Shown: one piece after another, positions 8,621-18,000 of the stretch
Layout: the number at the start of each line of letters is the position of its first letter
Position numbering within the stretch: the stretch's first letter is position 1
Source: Labrys sp. KNU-23
Lineage (GTDB): Bacteria > Pseudomonadota > Alphaproteobacteria > Rhizobiales > Labraceae
DNA length: 64,000 bases
Assembly: GCF_008330945.1 (NCBI RefSeq)
Contig: NZ_CP043489.1
Location: 4,165,501 to 4,229,500, forward strand
Direction of reading: 5' to 3'
Made by a program: the position numbers and the translations under genes
Notes under the pieces: generated by a model
The model's database searches: none
The model's input: only the letters and a program-made list of their open reading frames with translations
Told to the model about the DNA's origin: nothing

Positions 8621-8916
8621 GGCTTCCTCCCCCTTACCGCCTGGAGCAAAACACGTTCGAGTGTGAACGCTTGTTTGCCCTTACTTTCTGGGCGAGCGCA
8701 GAGTCGCCACGCCGCTCTTTATTCATTGCCGCTGAGTAAATTCAAGAAGAGCGAAGGTGTCAAGCATCATGCGGGGCCGGGCTGTCCGGTGCGTCAAGGA
8801 ACTGGCGCAGTCCTTGTCCCGTTTCCCATGGTCGCACCCGGATTGACGTCGGGCAGGGGGTATTGTCAGATCATTGACAAGTGCTCGCCTGAGCCGGCGC
8901 ATATGGTGAATGGATC
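8621..8916. promoter_or_regulatory. divergent ROK/SDR intergenic region with a palindromic element
   Basis: Roughly 296 bp between divergent genes. At 8644-8680 it holds a GAGCAAA..CGTTC..TGAACG..GTTTGC inverted repeat related to the element at 1910-1948. The inner core CGTTC-N6-GAACG (8654-8669) could also be an operator for the ROK protein. No coding potential was recognised. Confidence 0.5.
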
Positions 8917-9624
8917 ATGCAATTCGATTTCAAGGACAGGCTGGTGCTGGTCAGCGGCGGCACCAGTGGCATCGGAGCCGCGATTGCGGCGGGGTTTGCC
9001 GAGGCCGGTGCGTCCGTGGTGGCCGCCGGTTTGCCAGGCGCTGCCGCGCCCGCCGGTGTCGAGACGGTGGATCTTGATGTGAGGGATGGCGCGGCCGTTG
9101 CCGCGCTGGCCGGGCGCTACCAGCGGCTCGACGTGCTGGTGAATGCGGCCGGTGTCATCCGACGTGGCGCCGAGCACGAGCCGGAGATCTTCGAAGAGGT
9201 CGTCGACATCAATCTCAACGGCACGATGCGCCTGTGCACCGCCTGCCGCGGCGCCCTCGCGGCCTCCGGCGCGGGAGCCGTGGTCAACCTCGCCTCCATG
9301 CTGTCCTTCTTCGGTGGCGGCCTGGTGCCGGCCTACAGCGCCAGCAAGGGCGGCATCGCCCAGCTCACCAAATCGCTGGCCATTGCCTGGGCGGGCGAGC
9401 GCATCCGCGTCAACGCCATAGCTCCAGGCTGGATCGAGACGCCGCTCACCAAGGCGCTGGTGTCAGACCCTGCCCGCAGCGGCCCGATCCTGGCGCGCAC
9501 CCCGCTCGGACGCTGGGGCGTGCCGGCGGATCTTGTCGGGCCCGTGCTGTTCCTGTGTTCCCCCGCCGCCGCCTTCGTCACGGGCACGGTCCTGCCCGTC
9601 GATGGCGGCTATCTGATTGGATGA
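8917..9624 (+). CDS. short-chain dehydrogenase/reductase
   Basis: Classical SDR of 235 residues, NAD(P)-dependent alcohol/ketone oxidoreductase. The cofactor motif SGGTSGIG occupies 13-20, NAAG is near 76-79, and the catalytic residues are Ser127 with Tyr140 and Lys144 (YSASK). The C-terminal PLGRWG..VLFLCSP..VTGTVLPVDGGY is typical. The substrate is unknown. It is followed after 4 bp by a 2,4'-dihydroxyacetophenone-dioxygenase-like cupin, so the pair may handle a hydroxyketone or sugar-derived ketone. The divergent ROK regulator would fit a sugar-like inducer. Confidence 0.9.
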   Translation: MQFDFKDRLVLVSGGTSGIGAAIAAGFAEAGASVVAAGLPGAAAPAGVETVDLDVRDGAAVAALAGRYQRLDVLVNAAGVIRRGAEHEPEIFEEVVDINLNGTMRLCTACRGALAASGAGAVVNLASMLSFFGGGLVPAYSASKGGIAQLTKSLAIAWAGERIRVNAIAPGWIETPLTKALVSDPARSGPILARTPLGRWGVPADLVGPVLFLCSPAAAFVTGTVLPVDGGYLIG

Positions 9625-9628
9625 AATC

Positions 9629-10162
9629 ATGAATGTGCCCGATCGCAAGCTCGACCAGAGCCGGATGCCCTATCAACTGCCCATGCCCGCCGAGGCGGCC
9701 CCGGAGATCGTGGTGCCGCATGTGCTGCCCGATGATGAGCGTGTCTGGGTGCCGCAGATGGAGAATGTCTGGTTCCGCCCGCTCTGCCTGCACGCCGGGC
9801 AGGGCTATTGGGTCAACCTGCTGCGCGTGCGCAAATCCGGCGTGCTCTCGCGCCACCGCCATCCGGCGCCGGTGCATGGCCATGTCCTGAGAGGGCGCTG
9901 GCATTATCTCGAACATGACTGGGTGGCCGAGACCGGCTCCTATGTGTTCGAGCCGCCCGGCGAGACCCATACGCTCGTGGTGCCGGAGGATTGCGAGGAG
10001 ATGATCACCTTGTTCCACATCACCGGCGCCATGATCTATGTCGATCCCTGGGGCAAGGTGACGGGCTTCGAGGACGTCTTCTCCAAGATCGACATGTGCC
10101 GCGCCCACTATGCCGGAAACGGCCTGGGCGCCGACTATGTCGAGCGCTTCATTCGGCGCTGA
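9629..10162 (+). CDS. cupin protein of the 2,4'-dihydroxyacetophenone dioxygenase family
   Basis: Single-domain cupin of 177 residues. The dioxygenase of this family cleaves the C-C bond of 2,4'-dihydroxyacetophenone to 4-hydroxybenzoate and formate with non-haem iron. The cupin motif 1 residues His76 and His78 (SRHRHPAPVHGHVLRG) and motif 2 His114 (PPGETHTL) could bind the metal. The ATG at 9629 follows GGATGAAATC just after the SDR stop. Coupled to an SDR and controlled presumably by the ROK regulator, it may be an enzyme of aromatic or keto-sugar catabolism. The exact substrate is inference. Confidence 0.75.
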   Translation: MNVPDRKLDQSRMPYQLPMPAEAAPEIVVPHVLPDDERVWVPQMENVWFRPLCLHAGQGYWVNLLRVRKSGVLSRHRHPAPVHGHVLRGRWHYLEHDWVAETGSYVFEPPGETHTLVVPEDCEEMITLFHITGAMIYVDPWGKVTGFEDVFSKIDMCRAHYAGNGLGADYVERFIRR

Positions 10163-10168
10163 GCGAGC

Positions 10169-10648
10169 CTATTTGGGGGCAGGGTGCTGTGCCGGCGTGG
10201 CGGGTTTGCTGTCGCCATGCGGGCGGGGCACCATGGCGAGCACGGCGGCTTCGAGCGACTTGTCGCGGTGCTTCAGGCAATAGCCGCGCAGGTGCGTGCG
10301 CAGGGCTGCCGGATCGGTGAGGTCGGCAAGCGCACGTTCGCCCCCGAAATGACCGGGATTGGCCTTGGCATAGCCTTCGACATAGCCGCTTGCCCAGGCG
10401 ATGATCTGGCTGTCGAGAATGTCGCGGCGCCGCACGGCGAAGCCGCAGCGCATGTCGCCGTAGTCGACGGCCTGGCTGACTGGCACATGCGGCTTGGCGG
10501 GCGCCGCGGGCTTGACGGCGGCGGCAGGTGGGGCCGCCTCCGGTGTCGTCTTGTCGGCAGGAGGCTTTTCTGTCGCCAGCGCCAGTGGAACCGGGAGGCT
10601 GCCTAGGCAAAGGGCGCCTGCCAGGGCTACTGCCATCGTCACGCGCAT
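10169..10648 (-). CDS. small periplasmic protein with HdeA-like two-cysteine region
   Basis: A 159-residue protein with a Sec signal peptide (residues 1-25, MRVTMAVALAGALCLGSLPV onward), a Pro/Ala/Lys-rich linker to about residue 55, then a compact alpha-helical domain. Two cysteines, Cys68 (DMRCGF) and Cys124 (GYCLKHRDKS), flank WASGYVEGYAK, resembling the disulfide-locked HdeA/HdeB acid-stress chaperone fold. This assignment is tentative. The start was chosen at the ATG with GGAGGCGAAT upstream. It is convergent with the cupin gene. Confidence 0.6.
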   Translation of the reverse strand: MRVTMAVALAGALCLGSLPVPLALATEKPPADKTTPEAAPPAAAVKPAAPAKPHVPVSQAVDYGDMRCGFAVRRRDILDSQIIAWASGYVEGYAKANPGHFGGERALADLTDPAALRTHLRGYCLKHRDKSLEAAVLAMVPRPHGDSKPATPAQHPAPK

Positions 10649-10823
10649 ATTCGCCTCCATAGGATTGATTTGCTGCACCATGCTGCGCAAACAAAAGGGC
10701 AGCCGCAAGGCGTCATGCCCGGTGCAGGAACGCAAATCTTCGCCTGCCTTTCGCCGACGGGCAGGCCGCAATCGCAATGTTCGACAGGATGGACTTTTGC
10801 TGCTCTACACAGCCGGGAAGATC
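10649..10823. other. intergenic region between HdeA-like gene and tRNA-Gln
   Basis: About 175 bp holding the promoter of the HdeA-like gene (minus strand) and the trailer of tRNA-Gln. No further gene, repeat or structured RNA was recognised. Confidence 0.4.
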
Positions 10824-10898
10824 TGGCTGGGGCGGGAGGGTTCGAACCTCCGAATGGCGGAATCAAAATCCGCTGCCTTACCACTTGGCTACGCCCCA
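10824..10898 (-). tRNA. tRNA-Gln (UUG)
   Basis: On the minus strand the sequence folds as a cloverleaf. The acceptor arm starts TGGGGCG and pairs with CGCCCCA before G73 and an encoded CCA. The anticodon stem GCGGA/TCCGC holds loop TTTTGAT with anticodon TTG, and the T arm is GGAGGTTCGAACCTCC. This reads CAA (Gln). Confidence 0.95.
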
Positions 10899-11042
10899 AT
10901 CGGTGCGGCTCAATAGACGGTTCGCTCGGAGGCCGCAAGATAGGGCTACAAAAAAGCGCTGCGAAATTCATCACCAAAAAAGCGCATATCATGCTTGCGG
11001 CTCGCCGACGATCCCGCTATAGACCCGCCCACGACTGGAATA

Positions 11043-11119
11043 CGGAGTGTGGCTCAGCCTGGTAGAGCACTACGTTCGGGACGTAGGGGTCGCAGGTTCA
11101 AATCCTGCCACTCCGACCA
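11043..11119 (+). tRNA. tRNA-Pro (CGG)
   Basis: The acceptor stem CGGAGTG/CACTCCG is followed by A and an encoded CCA. The D arm contains AGCCTGGTAGAGC. The anticodon stem CTACG/CGTAG encloses TTCGGGA, anticodon CGG. The T arm is GCAGGTTCAAATCCTGC. It decodes CCG (Pro). Confidence 0.95.
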
Positions 11120-11509
11120 GTCGATTTTCCCGAGATCCAAGCCATGATTGCCGAACTGTAGCCGTTGCCATCGCGGCGGTCGTCTTATGCGCGATCGGCC
11201 CTTCGACGCTGCCGTACCGGTACGCGAAGCAGTATCCCGGCCTCTTCCCTGCTTAAAGTCATGATGATACCGTCTTCGGGGCGAGTATGGTCATTGTCTC
11301 GTCAAGTATGGTTGGCCGGCTGGTTCTGCGCTCCATAACTGTTACGTGGGTAACTGAATACAGTGTAACAACTTTATGACAATAGCTCGGGCGTAATAGA
11401 TTGCCATGTGATTAAGCTTTGTCGTTATTCCGTCTCCGGCGTAGAGATATTGTCTTTAGTGTGGCATTTGGATATCTGTGCGATTAACGATTCGTTATGA
11501 GGATTGGGA
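11120..11509. promoter_or_regulatory. long leader upstream of polysaccharide-export gene
   Basis: About 390 bp without a credible gene and AT-richer than its surroundings from about 11330. It contains a perfect 12-bp palindrome CGTACCGGTACG (11213-11224). It also contains GTTAC-GTGG-GTAAC (11341-11354), followed by a further GTAAC at 11365 and the dyad ACTG-AATA-CAGT. These are operator-like and may control the downstream lipoprotein gene. Confidence 0.45.
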
Positions 11510-12751
11510 ATGCGGAAGCTGCTGGGCGTAGGCCTGCTTGTCCTGCTGGGTGGCTGCTCCAGCCCATCCGATGGCCCGAGCGCCGGAAGTTTCCTGAATG
11601 CGCGCCAGCCCTATACGAATGAGCGCGTTGCGGTCATCGACATCACCTATGCCGCCCAGATGGCCCTGGCTCCGGGCGCCAGTGCTTCGTCTTTCGCGGG
11701 CACGCCGGGTCTTTCGAAACTGCGCTCGACCAGCTTTACCGGCACGCAGATCAGCCGCGGCGACGTCCTGCAGATCACCGTGCTGGATACCGGCGAGGAC
11801 GGCCTGTTCTCGCCAACGAACAGCAAGACTCTCGATCTCGGCCGCTTCACGGTCGACGACAACGGTTCGATCGACATCCCGTTCGTCGGCAAGCAGCGCG
11901 TGGCGGGTTCATCGCCGGAATCGGTGCAGAAGCGCATTGTCGGCAGCCTCAAGGGCTCTTCCGTCAATCCGCAGGCGGTGGTGACCATCGTCGACCGCCC
12001 CAACAGTGCGGTCGCCATTTCCGGCGCGGTGCGTGCAGCCGGCCGCATGCCCATGGCCACGGGCAAGGAGCGGATCCTCGACGTGGTGGCGAGGGCGGGC
12101 GGTGCCAGCGGTCCTGCGAATGCGACGACGGTGACGGTGATTCGCGGCAATCAGCGCGCCGACCAGAGCCTCGACCAGGTGATGGCCGATCCCAAGCAGA
12201 ACATCTATCTGCAGCCGGGCGATCAGGTCATCCTGGGTGGCAATACGCCAAGCTTCACCGCGATGGGCGCGTTCAAGAGCGCGGGCGAGTTCAATTTCGA
12301 GCCCGGCCAGCTCACCTTGGCCCAGGCCATCGCGCGCAGCGGCGGCCTGCTCGATGACCGTGCTGATTCGCGCTACGTCTATCTGTTCCGCAAGCGGGCC
12401 TATTACTGGACGACCAAGGATTGCGTGCTGGTAAGGCCCTCGCCCTATGGCAATGGCACCATGCCGCCACGGACCAATTGCCCGGAAGCCATGGCCTCGC
12501 CGCCACCGCCGCGTGCCGTGATCTTCCGCATCAATATGAGGGACGCTTCCAACCTCCTGATGATGCAGCAGGTCCAGATGGAAAGCGGTGACATGCTGTT
12601 CGCCAGCAATGCCGGGATGGTCGATTTCGCCAAGCTCTTCACTGTGTTCCAGAAGAGCGTGCCGACGGCGGCGGCGCCGCAGCCGTCGGGAGGAATCCCG
12701 TCCAGCCCGCCTCCGGCACCGGGTGTGTCGCTGAACCTGCCGTCCCGCTGA
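11510..12751 (+). CDS. polysaccharide export outer-membrane lipoprotein (OPX/Wza-like)
   Basis: Outer-membrane polysaccharide export protein of about 413 residues. Lipobox LLGGC places the lipidated Cys at residue 16 of MRKLLGVGLLVLLGGC. The Poly_export domain follows at roughly 75-170 (ISRGDVLQITVLD, GSIDIPFVGKQRV), then SLBB-type repeats (AISGAVRAAGRMPM, MGAFKSAGEFNFEPGQLTLAQAIARSGG). The ATG has GAGG upstream. No polymerase, Wzx, Wzc or glycosyltransferase gene is next to it, so it is an orphan exporter component. It could serve EPS or capsule loci elsewhere. Confidence 0.88.
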   Translation: MRKLLGVGLLVLLGGCSSPSDGPSAGSFLNARQPYTNERVAVIDITYAAQMALAPGASASSFAGTPGLSKLRSTSFTGTQISRGDVLQITVLDTGEDGLFSPTNSKTLDLGRFTVDDNGSIDIPFVGKQRVAGSSPESVQKRIVGSLKGSSVNPQAVVTIVDRPNSAVAISGAVRAAGRMPMATGKERILDVVARAGGASGPANATTVTVIRGNQRADQSLDQVMADPKQNIYLQPGDQVILGGNTPSFTAMGAFKSAGEFNFEPGQLTLAQAIARSGGLLDDRADSRYVYLFRKRAYYWTTKDCVLVRPSPYGNGTMPPRTNCPEAMASPPPPRAVIFRINMRDASNLLMMQQVQMESGDMLFASNAGMVDFAKLFTVFQKSVPTAAAPQPSGGIPSSPPPAPGVSLNLPSR

Positions 12752-12763
12752 GCCAGAAAGGCC

Positions 12764-13687
12764 TCAGGACGCCTTGAGGTCGCCGCGCAGCATCGCCAAG
12801 GCGATGCCGGCCGATGGTGGCCGGCCATCTCGATCTGGTTGGCTGAGCCGTCCGGCGAATTCCCACAGGGGATCCTCGGCATCGAGGATGTCGGCACATC
12901 GCTCCAGCAGCGTGTGCAGGATCTGCCCGCAGGCATGGAGATCCGCCCGGCCATCGAGAGGGGCACCCGCCAGCTGTTCGGGGGCGCTGAAGCTTTCGCG
13001 GCCGGCCTTCGCAAGGTCGAGATCGTCGTGGCGTTGCCCGGTTTCCAGGGCGATGCCGAAATCGGCGATGCGCAGCGTGGCAAGATCCTCGCCGTCATAG
13101 AGCAGATTGTCCGGCGCGAGATCGGCATGCACCAACCCTGCTGCATGCACCGCCTCCAAGCCGGACAGCAGGGTAGCGGCGATCCCGGCGACCTCGTCGC
13201 GGCGGAACGGGGCCTTCCGCAACCGATCGGAAAGGCTGGAGGGTAGCCAATCCATCAGCAGGGCCGGCCGGCCGTCGGCAAGCCGCAAAGCGGTCGTAGC
13301 GGCGGCGACATGGCGGTGGCGCAACCTGGCGCCGAAGCCGGCCTCGCGCAGCAGGAGGCCGCGGGCAACGACATTGTCGGCCTGATCCGGCCGCAGCGCC
13401 TTGAGGGCGTGGAGGGTGCCGAGGTCGCGATGACGGAGCCGGTGAATCCGGGTGAAGGCGCCCTCATGGACCGTTGCTTCCAGGGCGAAGCTGTTGGCGA
13501 TGAAGGATGTCTCTGCCGCTTCCAGCCGGCTGACGCGCCGGTCGAGTGCATCGCGCACGCGATCGGCCAGCAGCCGGATTTCGGCAGGCGGGCGCGGCCC
13601 GCGGCCACCCTGGCTGAGCGCTTGCCACAACATGGCAAAGCGGGTGGCGATCGCCTCCAGATCCTCCGGTGGCGGTTCGCTGCTCAT
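12764..13687 (-). CDS. impN: T6SS-associated Ser/Thr protein kinase (PpkA/ImpN-like)
   Basis: Hanks-type kinase of 307 residues. The ATP-anchoring Lys is residue 96 (LHALKAL), the catalytic loop reads HADLAPDN at 187-194 and DFG is at 209-211. The residues needed for activity are thus present although HRD is changed to HAD. It has no transmembrane segment, unlike Pseudomonas PpkA. It is the last gene of the minus-strand imp operon and overlaps the tagF-phosphatase gene by 4 bp. In the known threonine phosphorylation pathway the kinase phosphorylates the FHA protein or TssL to switch on T6SS assembly. Confidence 0.88.
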   Translation of the reverse strand: MSSEPPPEDLEAIATRFAMLWQALSQGGRGPRPPAEIRLLADRVRDALDRRVSRLEAAETSFIANSFALEATVHEGAFTRIHRLRHRDLGTLHALKALRPDQADNVVARGLLLREAGFGARLRHRHVAAATTALRLADGRPALLMDWLPSSLSDRLRKAPFRRDEVAGIAATLLSGLEAVHAAGLVHADLAPDNLLYDGEDLATLRIADFGIALETGQRHDDLDLAKAGRESFSAPEQLAGAPLDGRADLHACGQILHTLLERCADILDAEDPLWEFAGRLSQPDRDGRPPSAGIALAMLRGDLKAS

Positions 13688-15057
13688 GCCGCGTGGATAG
13701 CCACGACGATGGCGCTGACATTCTCGCGCACATTGGCGATCAGGGCATCCTGAACCATGGCGGCGGCGGCTTCCTTCGCCGGTTGTTCGGCGATGAGAGC
13801 GGCAATGGAGCGTTCGTCGAGAACCCGTGCCAGCGCAGCACTGCAGAGGAGAAAGCGATCGCCCGGCTGTATCAGGTCATGCACGATCTCGGGCACCAAC
13901 TGCCGGGGGGCACCGATGCTGCGCGAAAGCGCGAAGCGCAGGCCGATTTCGACATGGTCGCGTGTCAGGCAGCGCATCATGCCCTCGCGCATCAGGTAGC
14001 AGCGCGCATTGCCTGCCCAGATCACGGCGAAGGCGCCGTTTTGCATCGCAAGCGCAACCACGCTGGCACTCGGGGGCTCCACCGCACCGGGAAAGCGAAT
14101 CGACTGCACGAGGCTGTGTGCACGTCCCAGCTTGCCCTTCACATCCTGCACCAGCGTTTCAAGCGTGTCGGCGGATGAAACATGAGCCAGCGTGTTGGTG
14201 ATGATCTTTGCCGCTTCCGCCGCACCATTGCCGTCGCTGACACCATCGGCAATGGCGAACAGGCGGGGATTGTCCGATACCAGCAGCGCGTCGGCATTCA
14301 CCGACAGGCGGGTACCGGCATGGGTGGCATAGCCGCGCTCCATGGCGAGTGCGGGAGACGGCGCAGGGGCGGGTGGCGAAGGTGTCTCGGCCGCCAGGGG
14401 CGGCGGAGCTGGCTGGGCAGGCGGCTTGACGGTCGGGTTGCCGCCTCTCAGGAGGCGCACGAAGTCGCCGGCGCGTGGCGCTCCTTGCGTTTTGAAGCCA
14501 CTGGCGCGGCCCGTCTCGCTCTCTACGGTCCACCACAGCGATACGCGGCTGCCCGCGGTGCCGGGCGGCGGCGGCGGCGCGGGCCTTGCGCGTGGCAGGC
14601 GCAGTCGCTTCAGCCCGCCCAGGAAGGTGGCGATGTCGAAATCGCGTAGCGTGGAGGTCTCGGCAATCGCCTCGGCGGCGGTGAACCAGCTCTCGTCGAA
14701 ACAGAACAGGCGAGCCGGGCCATCATAATTGCTGAGCCTGGCCGCGATCACCAGCGGGAAGCTGCGGCCAACCCTGTCCTTGCTGGGCAGCAGGATGCCG
14801 ACCATGGTGGCCCGTCCCCAGAGGGAACGCTCGATCACGAAACGCCAGGGCGGCGCGGCATGGAACAGGTCCTGCCATTGCGCGCCGAGCGTCTGCTCGC
14901 TTTCCTGCAGGCCCGATTGCAGCCAGTTGACGAGTTCGGTCTCGGCTTGGCGGCTCAGGCCGGTCGAGACGAAATCGCCATGGCTGGGCACCTTGCCGAA
15001 AAAGCCGATGCCGTCGCTTTCGGAGGAAGCAGGAGGCGGCGCACTACGCTGGTTCAT
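13684..15057 (-). CDS. tagF: TagF-PP2C phosphatase fusion (ImpM/PppA)
   Basis: A two-domain protein of 457 residues. The N-terminal TagF (ImpM) domain carries the signature GFFGKVPSHGDF at 18-29 and extends to about 150. A Pro-rich linker (205-236) precedes a PP2C-type serine/threonine phosphatase domain with ADGVSDG at 270-276 and a C-terminal NVRENVSAIVVAI metal-site segment. TagF represses T6SS post-translationally, and PppA dephosphorylates the kinase target. Here both negative regulators are joined, next to the cognate kinase. Membership of the imp operon is clear from the 4-bp overlap with the kinase gene. Confidence 0.92.
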   Translation of the reverse strand: MNQRSAPPPASSESDGIGFFGKVPSHGDFVSTGLSRQAETELVNWLQSGLQESEQTLGAQWQDLFHAAPPWRFVIERSLWGRATMVGILLPSKDRVGRSFPLVIAARLSNYDGPARLFCFDESWFTAAEAIAETSTLRDFDIATFLGGLKRLRLPRARPAPPPPPGTAGSRVSLWWTVESETGRASGFKTQGAPRAGDFVRLLRGGNPTVKPPAQPAPPPLAAETPSPPAPAPSPALAMERGYATHAGTRLSVNADALLVSDNPRLFAIADGVSDGNGAAEAAKIITNTLAHVSSADTLETLVQDVKGKLGRAHSLVQSIRFPGAVEPPSASVVALAMQNGAFAVIWAGNARCYLMREGMMRCLTRDHVEIGLRFALSRSIGAPRQLVPEIVHDLIQPGDRFLLCSAALARVLDERSIAALIAEQPAKEAAAAMVQDALIANVRENVSAIVVAIHAA

Positions 15058-15066
15058 CGCCCGCCC

Positions 15067-18000
15067 TCAGAATTGCGACGGGCAGCGGAAATCCGCCAGC
15101 GCCTTCAGGCGGAAGGGATTGAGCGTGCCGCCAAACTGGACCCGATATTCGGCGCTCCTGTTTTCCTGGCTGAAGCGGGCGCGGAACAGATCGGCGCCTT
15201 CTTCGGTGATGTCGGCCTTGTCGAGAAGTTTGAAGGTCGCCCATTCCCCGTTCACTTCGATCTTCCGGTTGAAGTCGCCGGGAACGAGGAAGATCCAGGA
15301 AGTTGCCGTCGTCTCCTTTGACGGCCAGTCGAAGGTCTTGGCCGGCTTGAGATCCTTCATCAGGCGGATCCCCTCTCCGGCGGTGGTGAGGATTGCCGCG
15401 TTGGTTGCCTCGTTCAAGGAGAGGCCGGTCACGGTGATCCGGATGGAGGGCGTGTCGCCGTCATTGGGGAAGAAGGCCTTGCGGATCTTGTCCGCATTCT
15501 CGAACTGGACCAGCGCCTCGCTCGCCATGCCCTCGGTGCCGGTGGCGCCTTTCCAGCGCCAGGGATTGGCCGAGGTGTCGACGAAGGGCTCGAGCTCCTC
15601 CTTGAAGAAGCTGCGGAAGCGCCCCTTGGGGCCGAACAGGCGGGAAAAATCGGTCAGCGCCATGTCCTGCCGGGCGTTCCGGTCGAAGGGATAGCGCCCC
15701 ACCATGATGGTGGAACAAAGCCCGGCGCCATCGGCTGCCCATTTGTCGGCGGCCTGGTTGCGGGCGGTCCGGGACGCCAGCGCACCGACATCGCCGGCGA
15801 CACCGGCCATCAGCGTATCGACTGGCGGCGGCAGGCGCCGGCTCTCTTCCTGCAGTGACTGGATAGCTGCGGTGAGCTGGCTGTCGACGTCGAAGATCTT
15901 GCTGACCGGTGCCGTCGAACTCGCAGCGCGCGAGAGCTGCGTGTACATGGTGCCGAACAGGGGCTTGAGGCCCGCGATCTGCGAGCGCGGTTTTTCCGAG
16001 CTGTTGCCATCGCTCTGTTTGGGTGTCTCCAGGGCCTCCCGCAGGCGGCCATAGGGGTCGGGGACGCTGATCGCGCTGCTGTTCAACGGGGCGCTTTGAC
16101 CGTTCTGCTGGGCCGTCGCGACGGAGGCGCTCGCCTGGGGCCTGAGGTCGGCAGCGTTGGCAATGGAACGCGCCAGGGACTCGACCGGACCCGGTTCGCT
16201 GGAGAGGACCCGGAGCGTATCGGCGGCATCGGCCAGTGACTGGAACGGCTTGACGCCAAGATCGGCCAGCAGGCCGGCCCAGCGTTTCTCATACTGGTCG
16301 AAATAGAGCTGCAGCGCAGCCAGGGACAGGCTTTCCACCGTCATGCCGGCGCTCGGCCGCTCGCCGCGTACCCAATGTTCGTCCAGTGCCTGGCGGGCGG
16401 CTTCGGCGACCTCCGGCAGGACGACGGAACGATAGCCTTCGCCGGTGAACAGGCCGGGAATGCCCTCGCGCAGCGAAGCCTTGGATTTGCGCTGGAACAC
16501 CCGCTCGCCGAGCGGACCGAGGGCGTCGGCTGGAACCCAGGGTGCCAGAGCGCGCACCTGCCGGTTCTCCTCCAGGATGTCGTAGGCGCGTGCCGCCAGG
16601 CTCTGCCCGCTGATCGCCTGCCGGGCCTTGGCAACCAGGCTCTGGTCGATGTCGATCGGCGGCAGGCTTCTTGCCACCAATTGTTCGACATGTCGGAGGA
16701 GATCGCGGCGGGCAGCCACCCGTCCCTCGCCGGGATAGAGGGTGTCGAAGATCTGTTCGGCCTCCTGCGAGGCGAATTTGGCGTCGACCTGGCCCAATCC
16801 GCCAAGCATGCCATAGAGCTTGAGCGCATCGAAGGTCTGGCGGAGATTGGAGGTATCTGCCAGCTGCTTCTGCAACTGCACCAGGAGGCGCGGCAGCAGC
16901 AGCGAATTCAGGGCGCGCTGATAGGCCTCGCGCTGCCGGCCGGCGATCTTGTCGCGCTGGTCCAGCCCGAAGCCGACTTGCCAGATATCCGTCTTCGAGA
17001 AGCCGTCGTTCACGCCTCGCAGATCGTTCAGCGCGGGCAGGATGCGCAGGAAATCGGTGTCATTGACATCCCGCACCGGGATGCCCTGCACCAGCTTCTC
17101 GTAGGAATTGATGCGTTCGTCGGCCTGCGCCAAGGCTTGGGAATTCTGGTAGTAGGTCGCAATCCAGCTTGAGAAGACCACACCGAGCACCACCGCGGAT
17201 ACACCATAGGCGACGCGGCGCAGCATCAGCTGGCGGCGGGTCAGCCGCTTGTCGCGCGCGACGAGGGCGGCTTCCCCGAAAATGACTTCCTTGAACAGGC
17301 GCGGCAGGAAATAACTGCGGCGCATGCGCGGCGCGCCGGCTGCGCCGGGCACCTCGGCCTGGGTACCGGAGGCGAAATAGATGCCGCGCAGCAGCGGGGC
17401 TTCCACCAGTTTCGACGAGGCGCAAAGTTCCACCAGCACCTCGTGCAGGCGTTCCTTGAGGGCGGCGAGTTCGGCAGGGAACCGGAAGATGCGCCCGCGT
17501 ACCTCGCTGTCGGGTTCCTGCTGCAGGCGCTCGAGCAGCAGGGCGTCGACACGCTGCTGAAGCAGGCTGAATTCCTCCAGGAAACGCTCAGGCAGGTTGT
17601 CGGCCTTGTAGCTTTCGTCGAGACCGAAGGTAGTGCCCCAGACCTGCTCGCGATCGCTGGCATTGAAGCCGTCGAAGAACTCCACGAAGCCGGTGAGCAG
17701 ATCAGACTTCGTCAGCACGAGATAGACGGGCACGCGGGCCTGCAGATATTCGTCGAGCTCCGACAGGCGCTGGCGGACGGCGCGGACCTCTTCCAGCCGC
17801 GCGGTGGGTTCGCGGGTCAGGATGTCGGCGATCGACAACGTGACCAGCGCGCCATTCACCGGCTGCGAGCGACGATGTTTCTTCAACAGCGTCAGGAAGC
17901 CTTCCCAACCGGCCTTGGAACTGCCGTTGAGGTCGTCCTGGGTGGTGTAGCGGCCGGCTGTATCGATCAGGATGGCTTCGTCGGTAAACCACCAATTGCA

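Noticed and set aside
10824..11119. tRNA-Gln/tRNA-Pro pair as an integration site of a genomic island
   Set aside because: No integrase gene and no repeated tRNA 3' end was found in the window; the tRNAs are intact.
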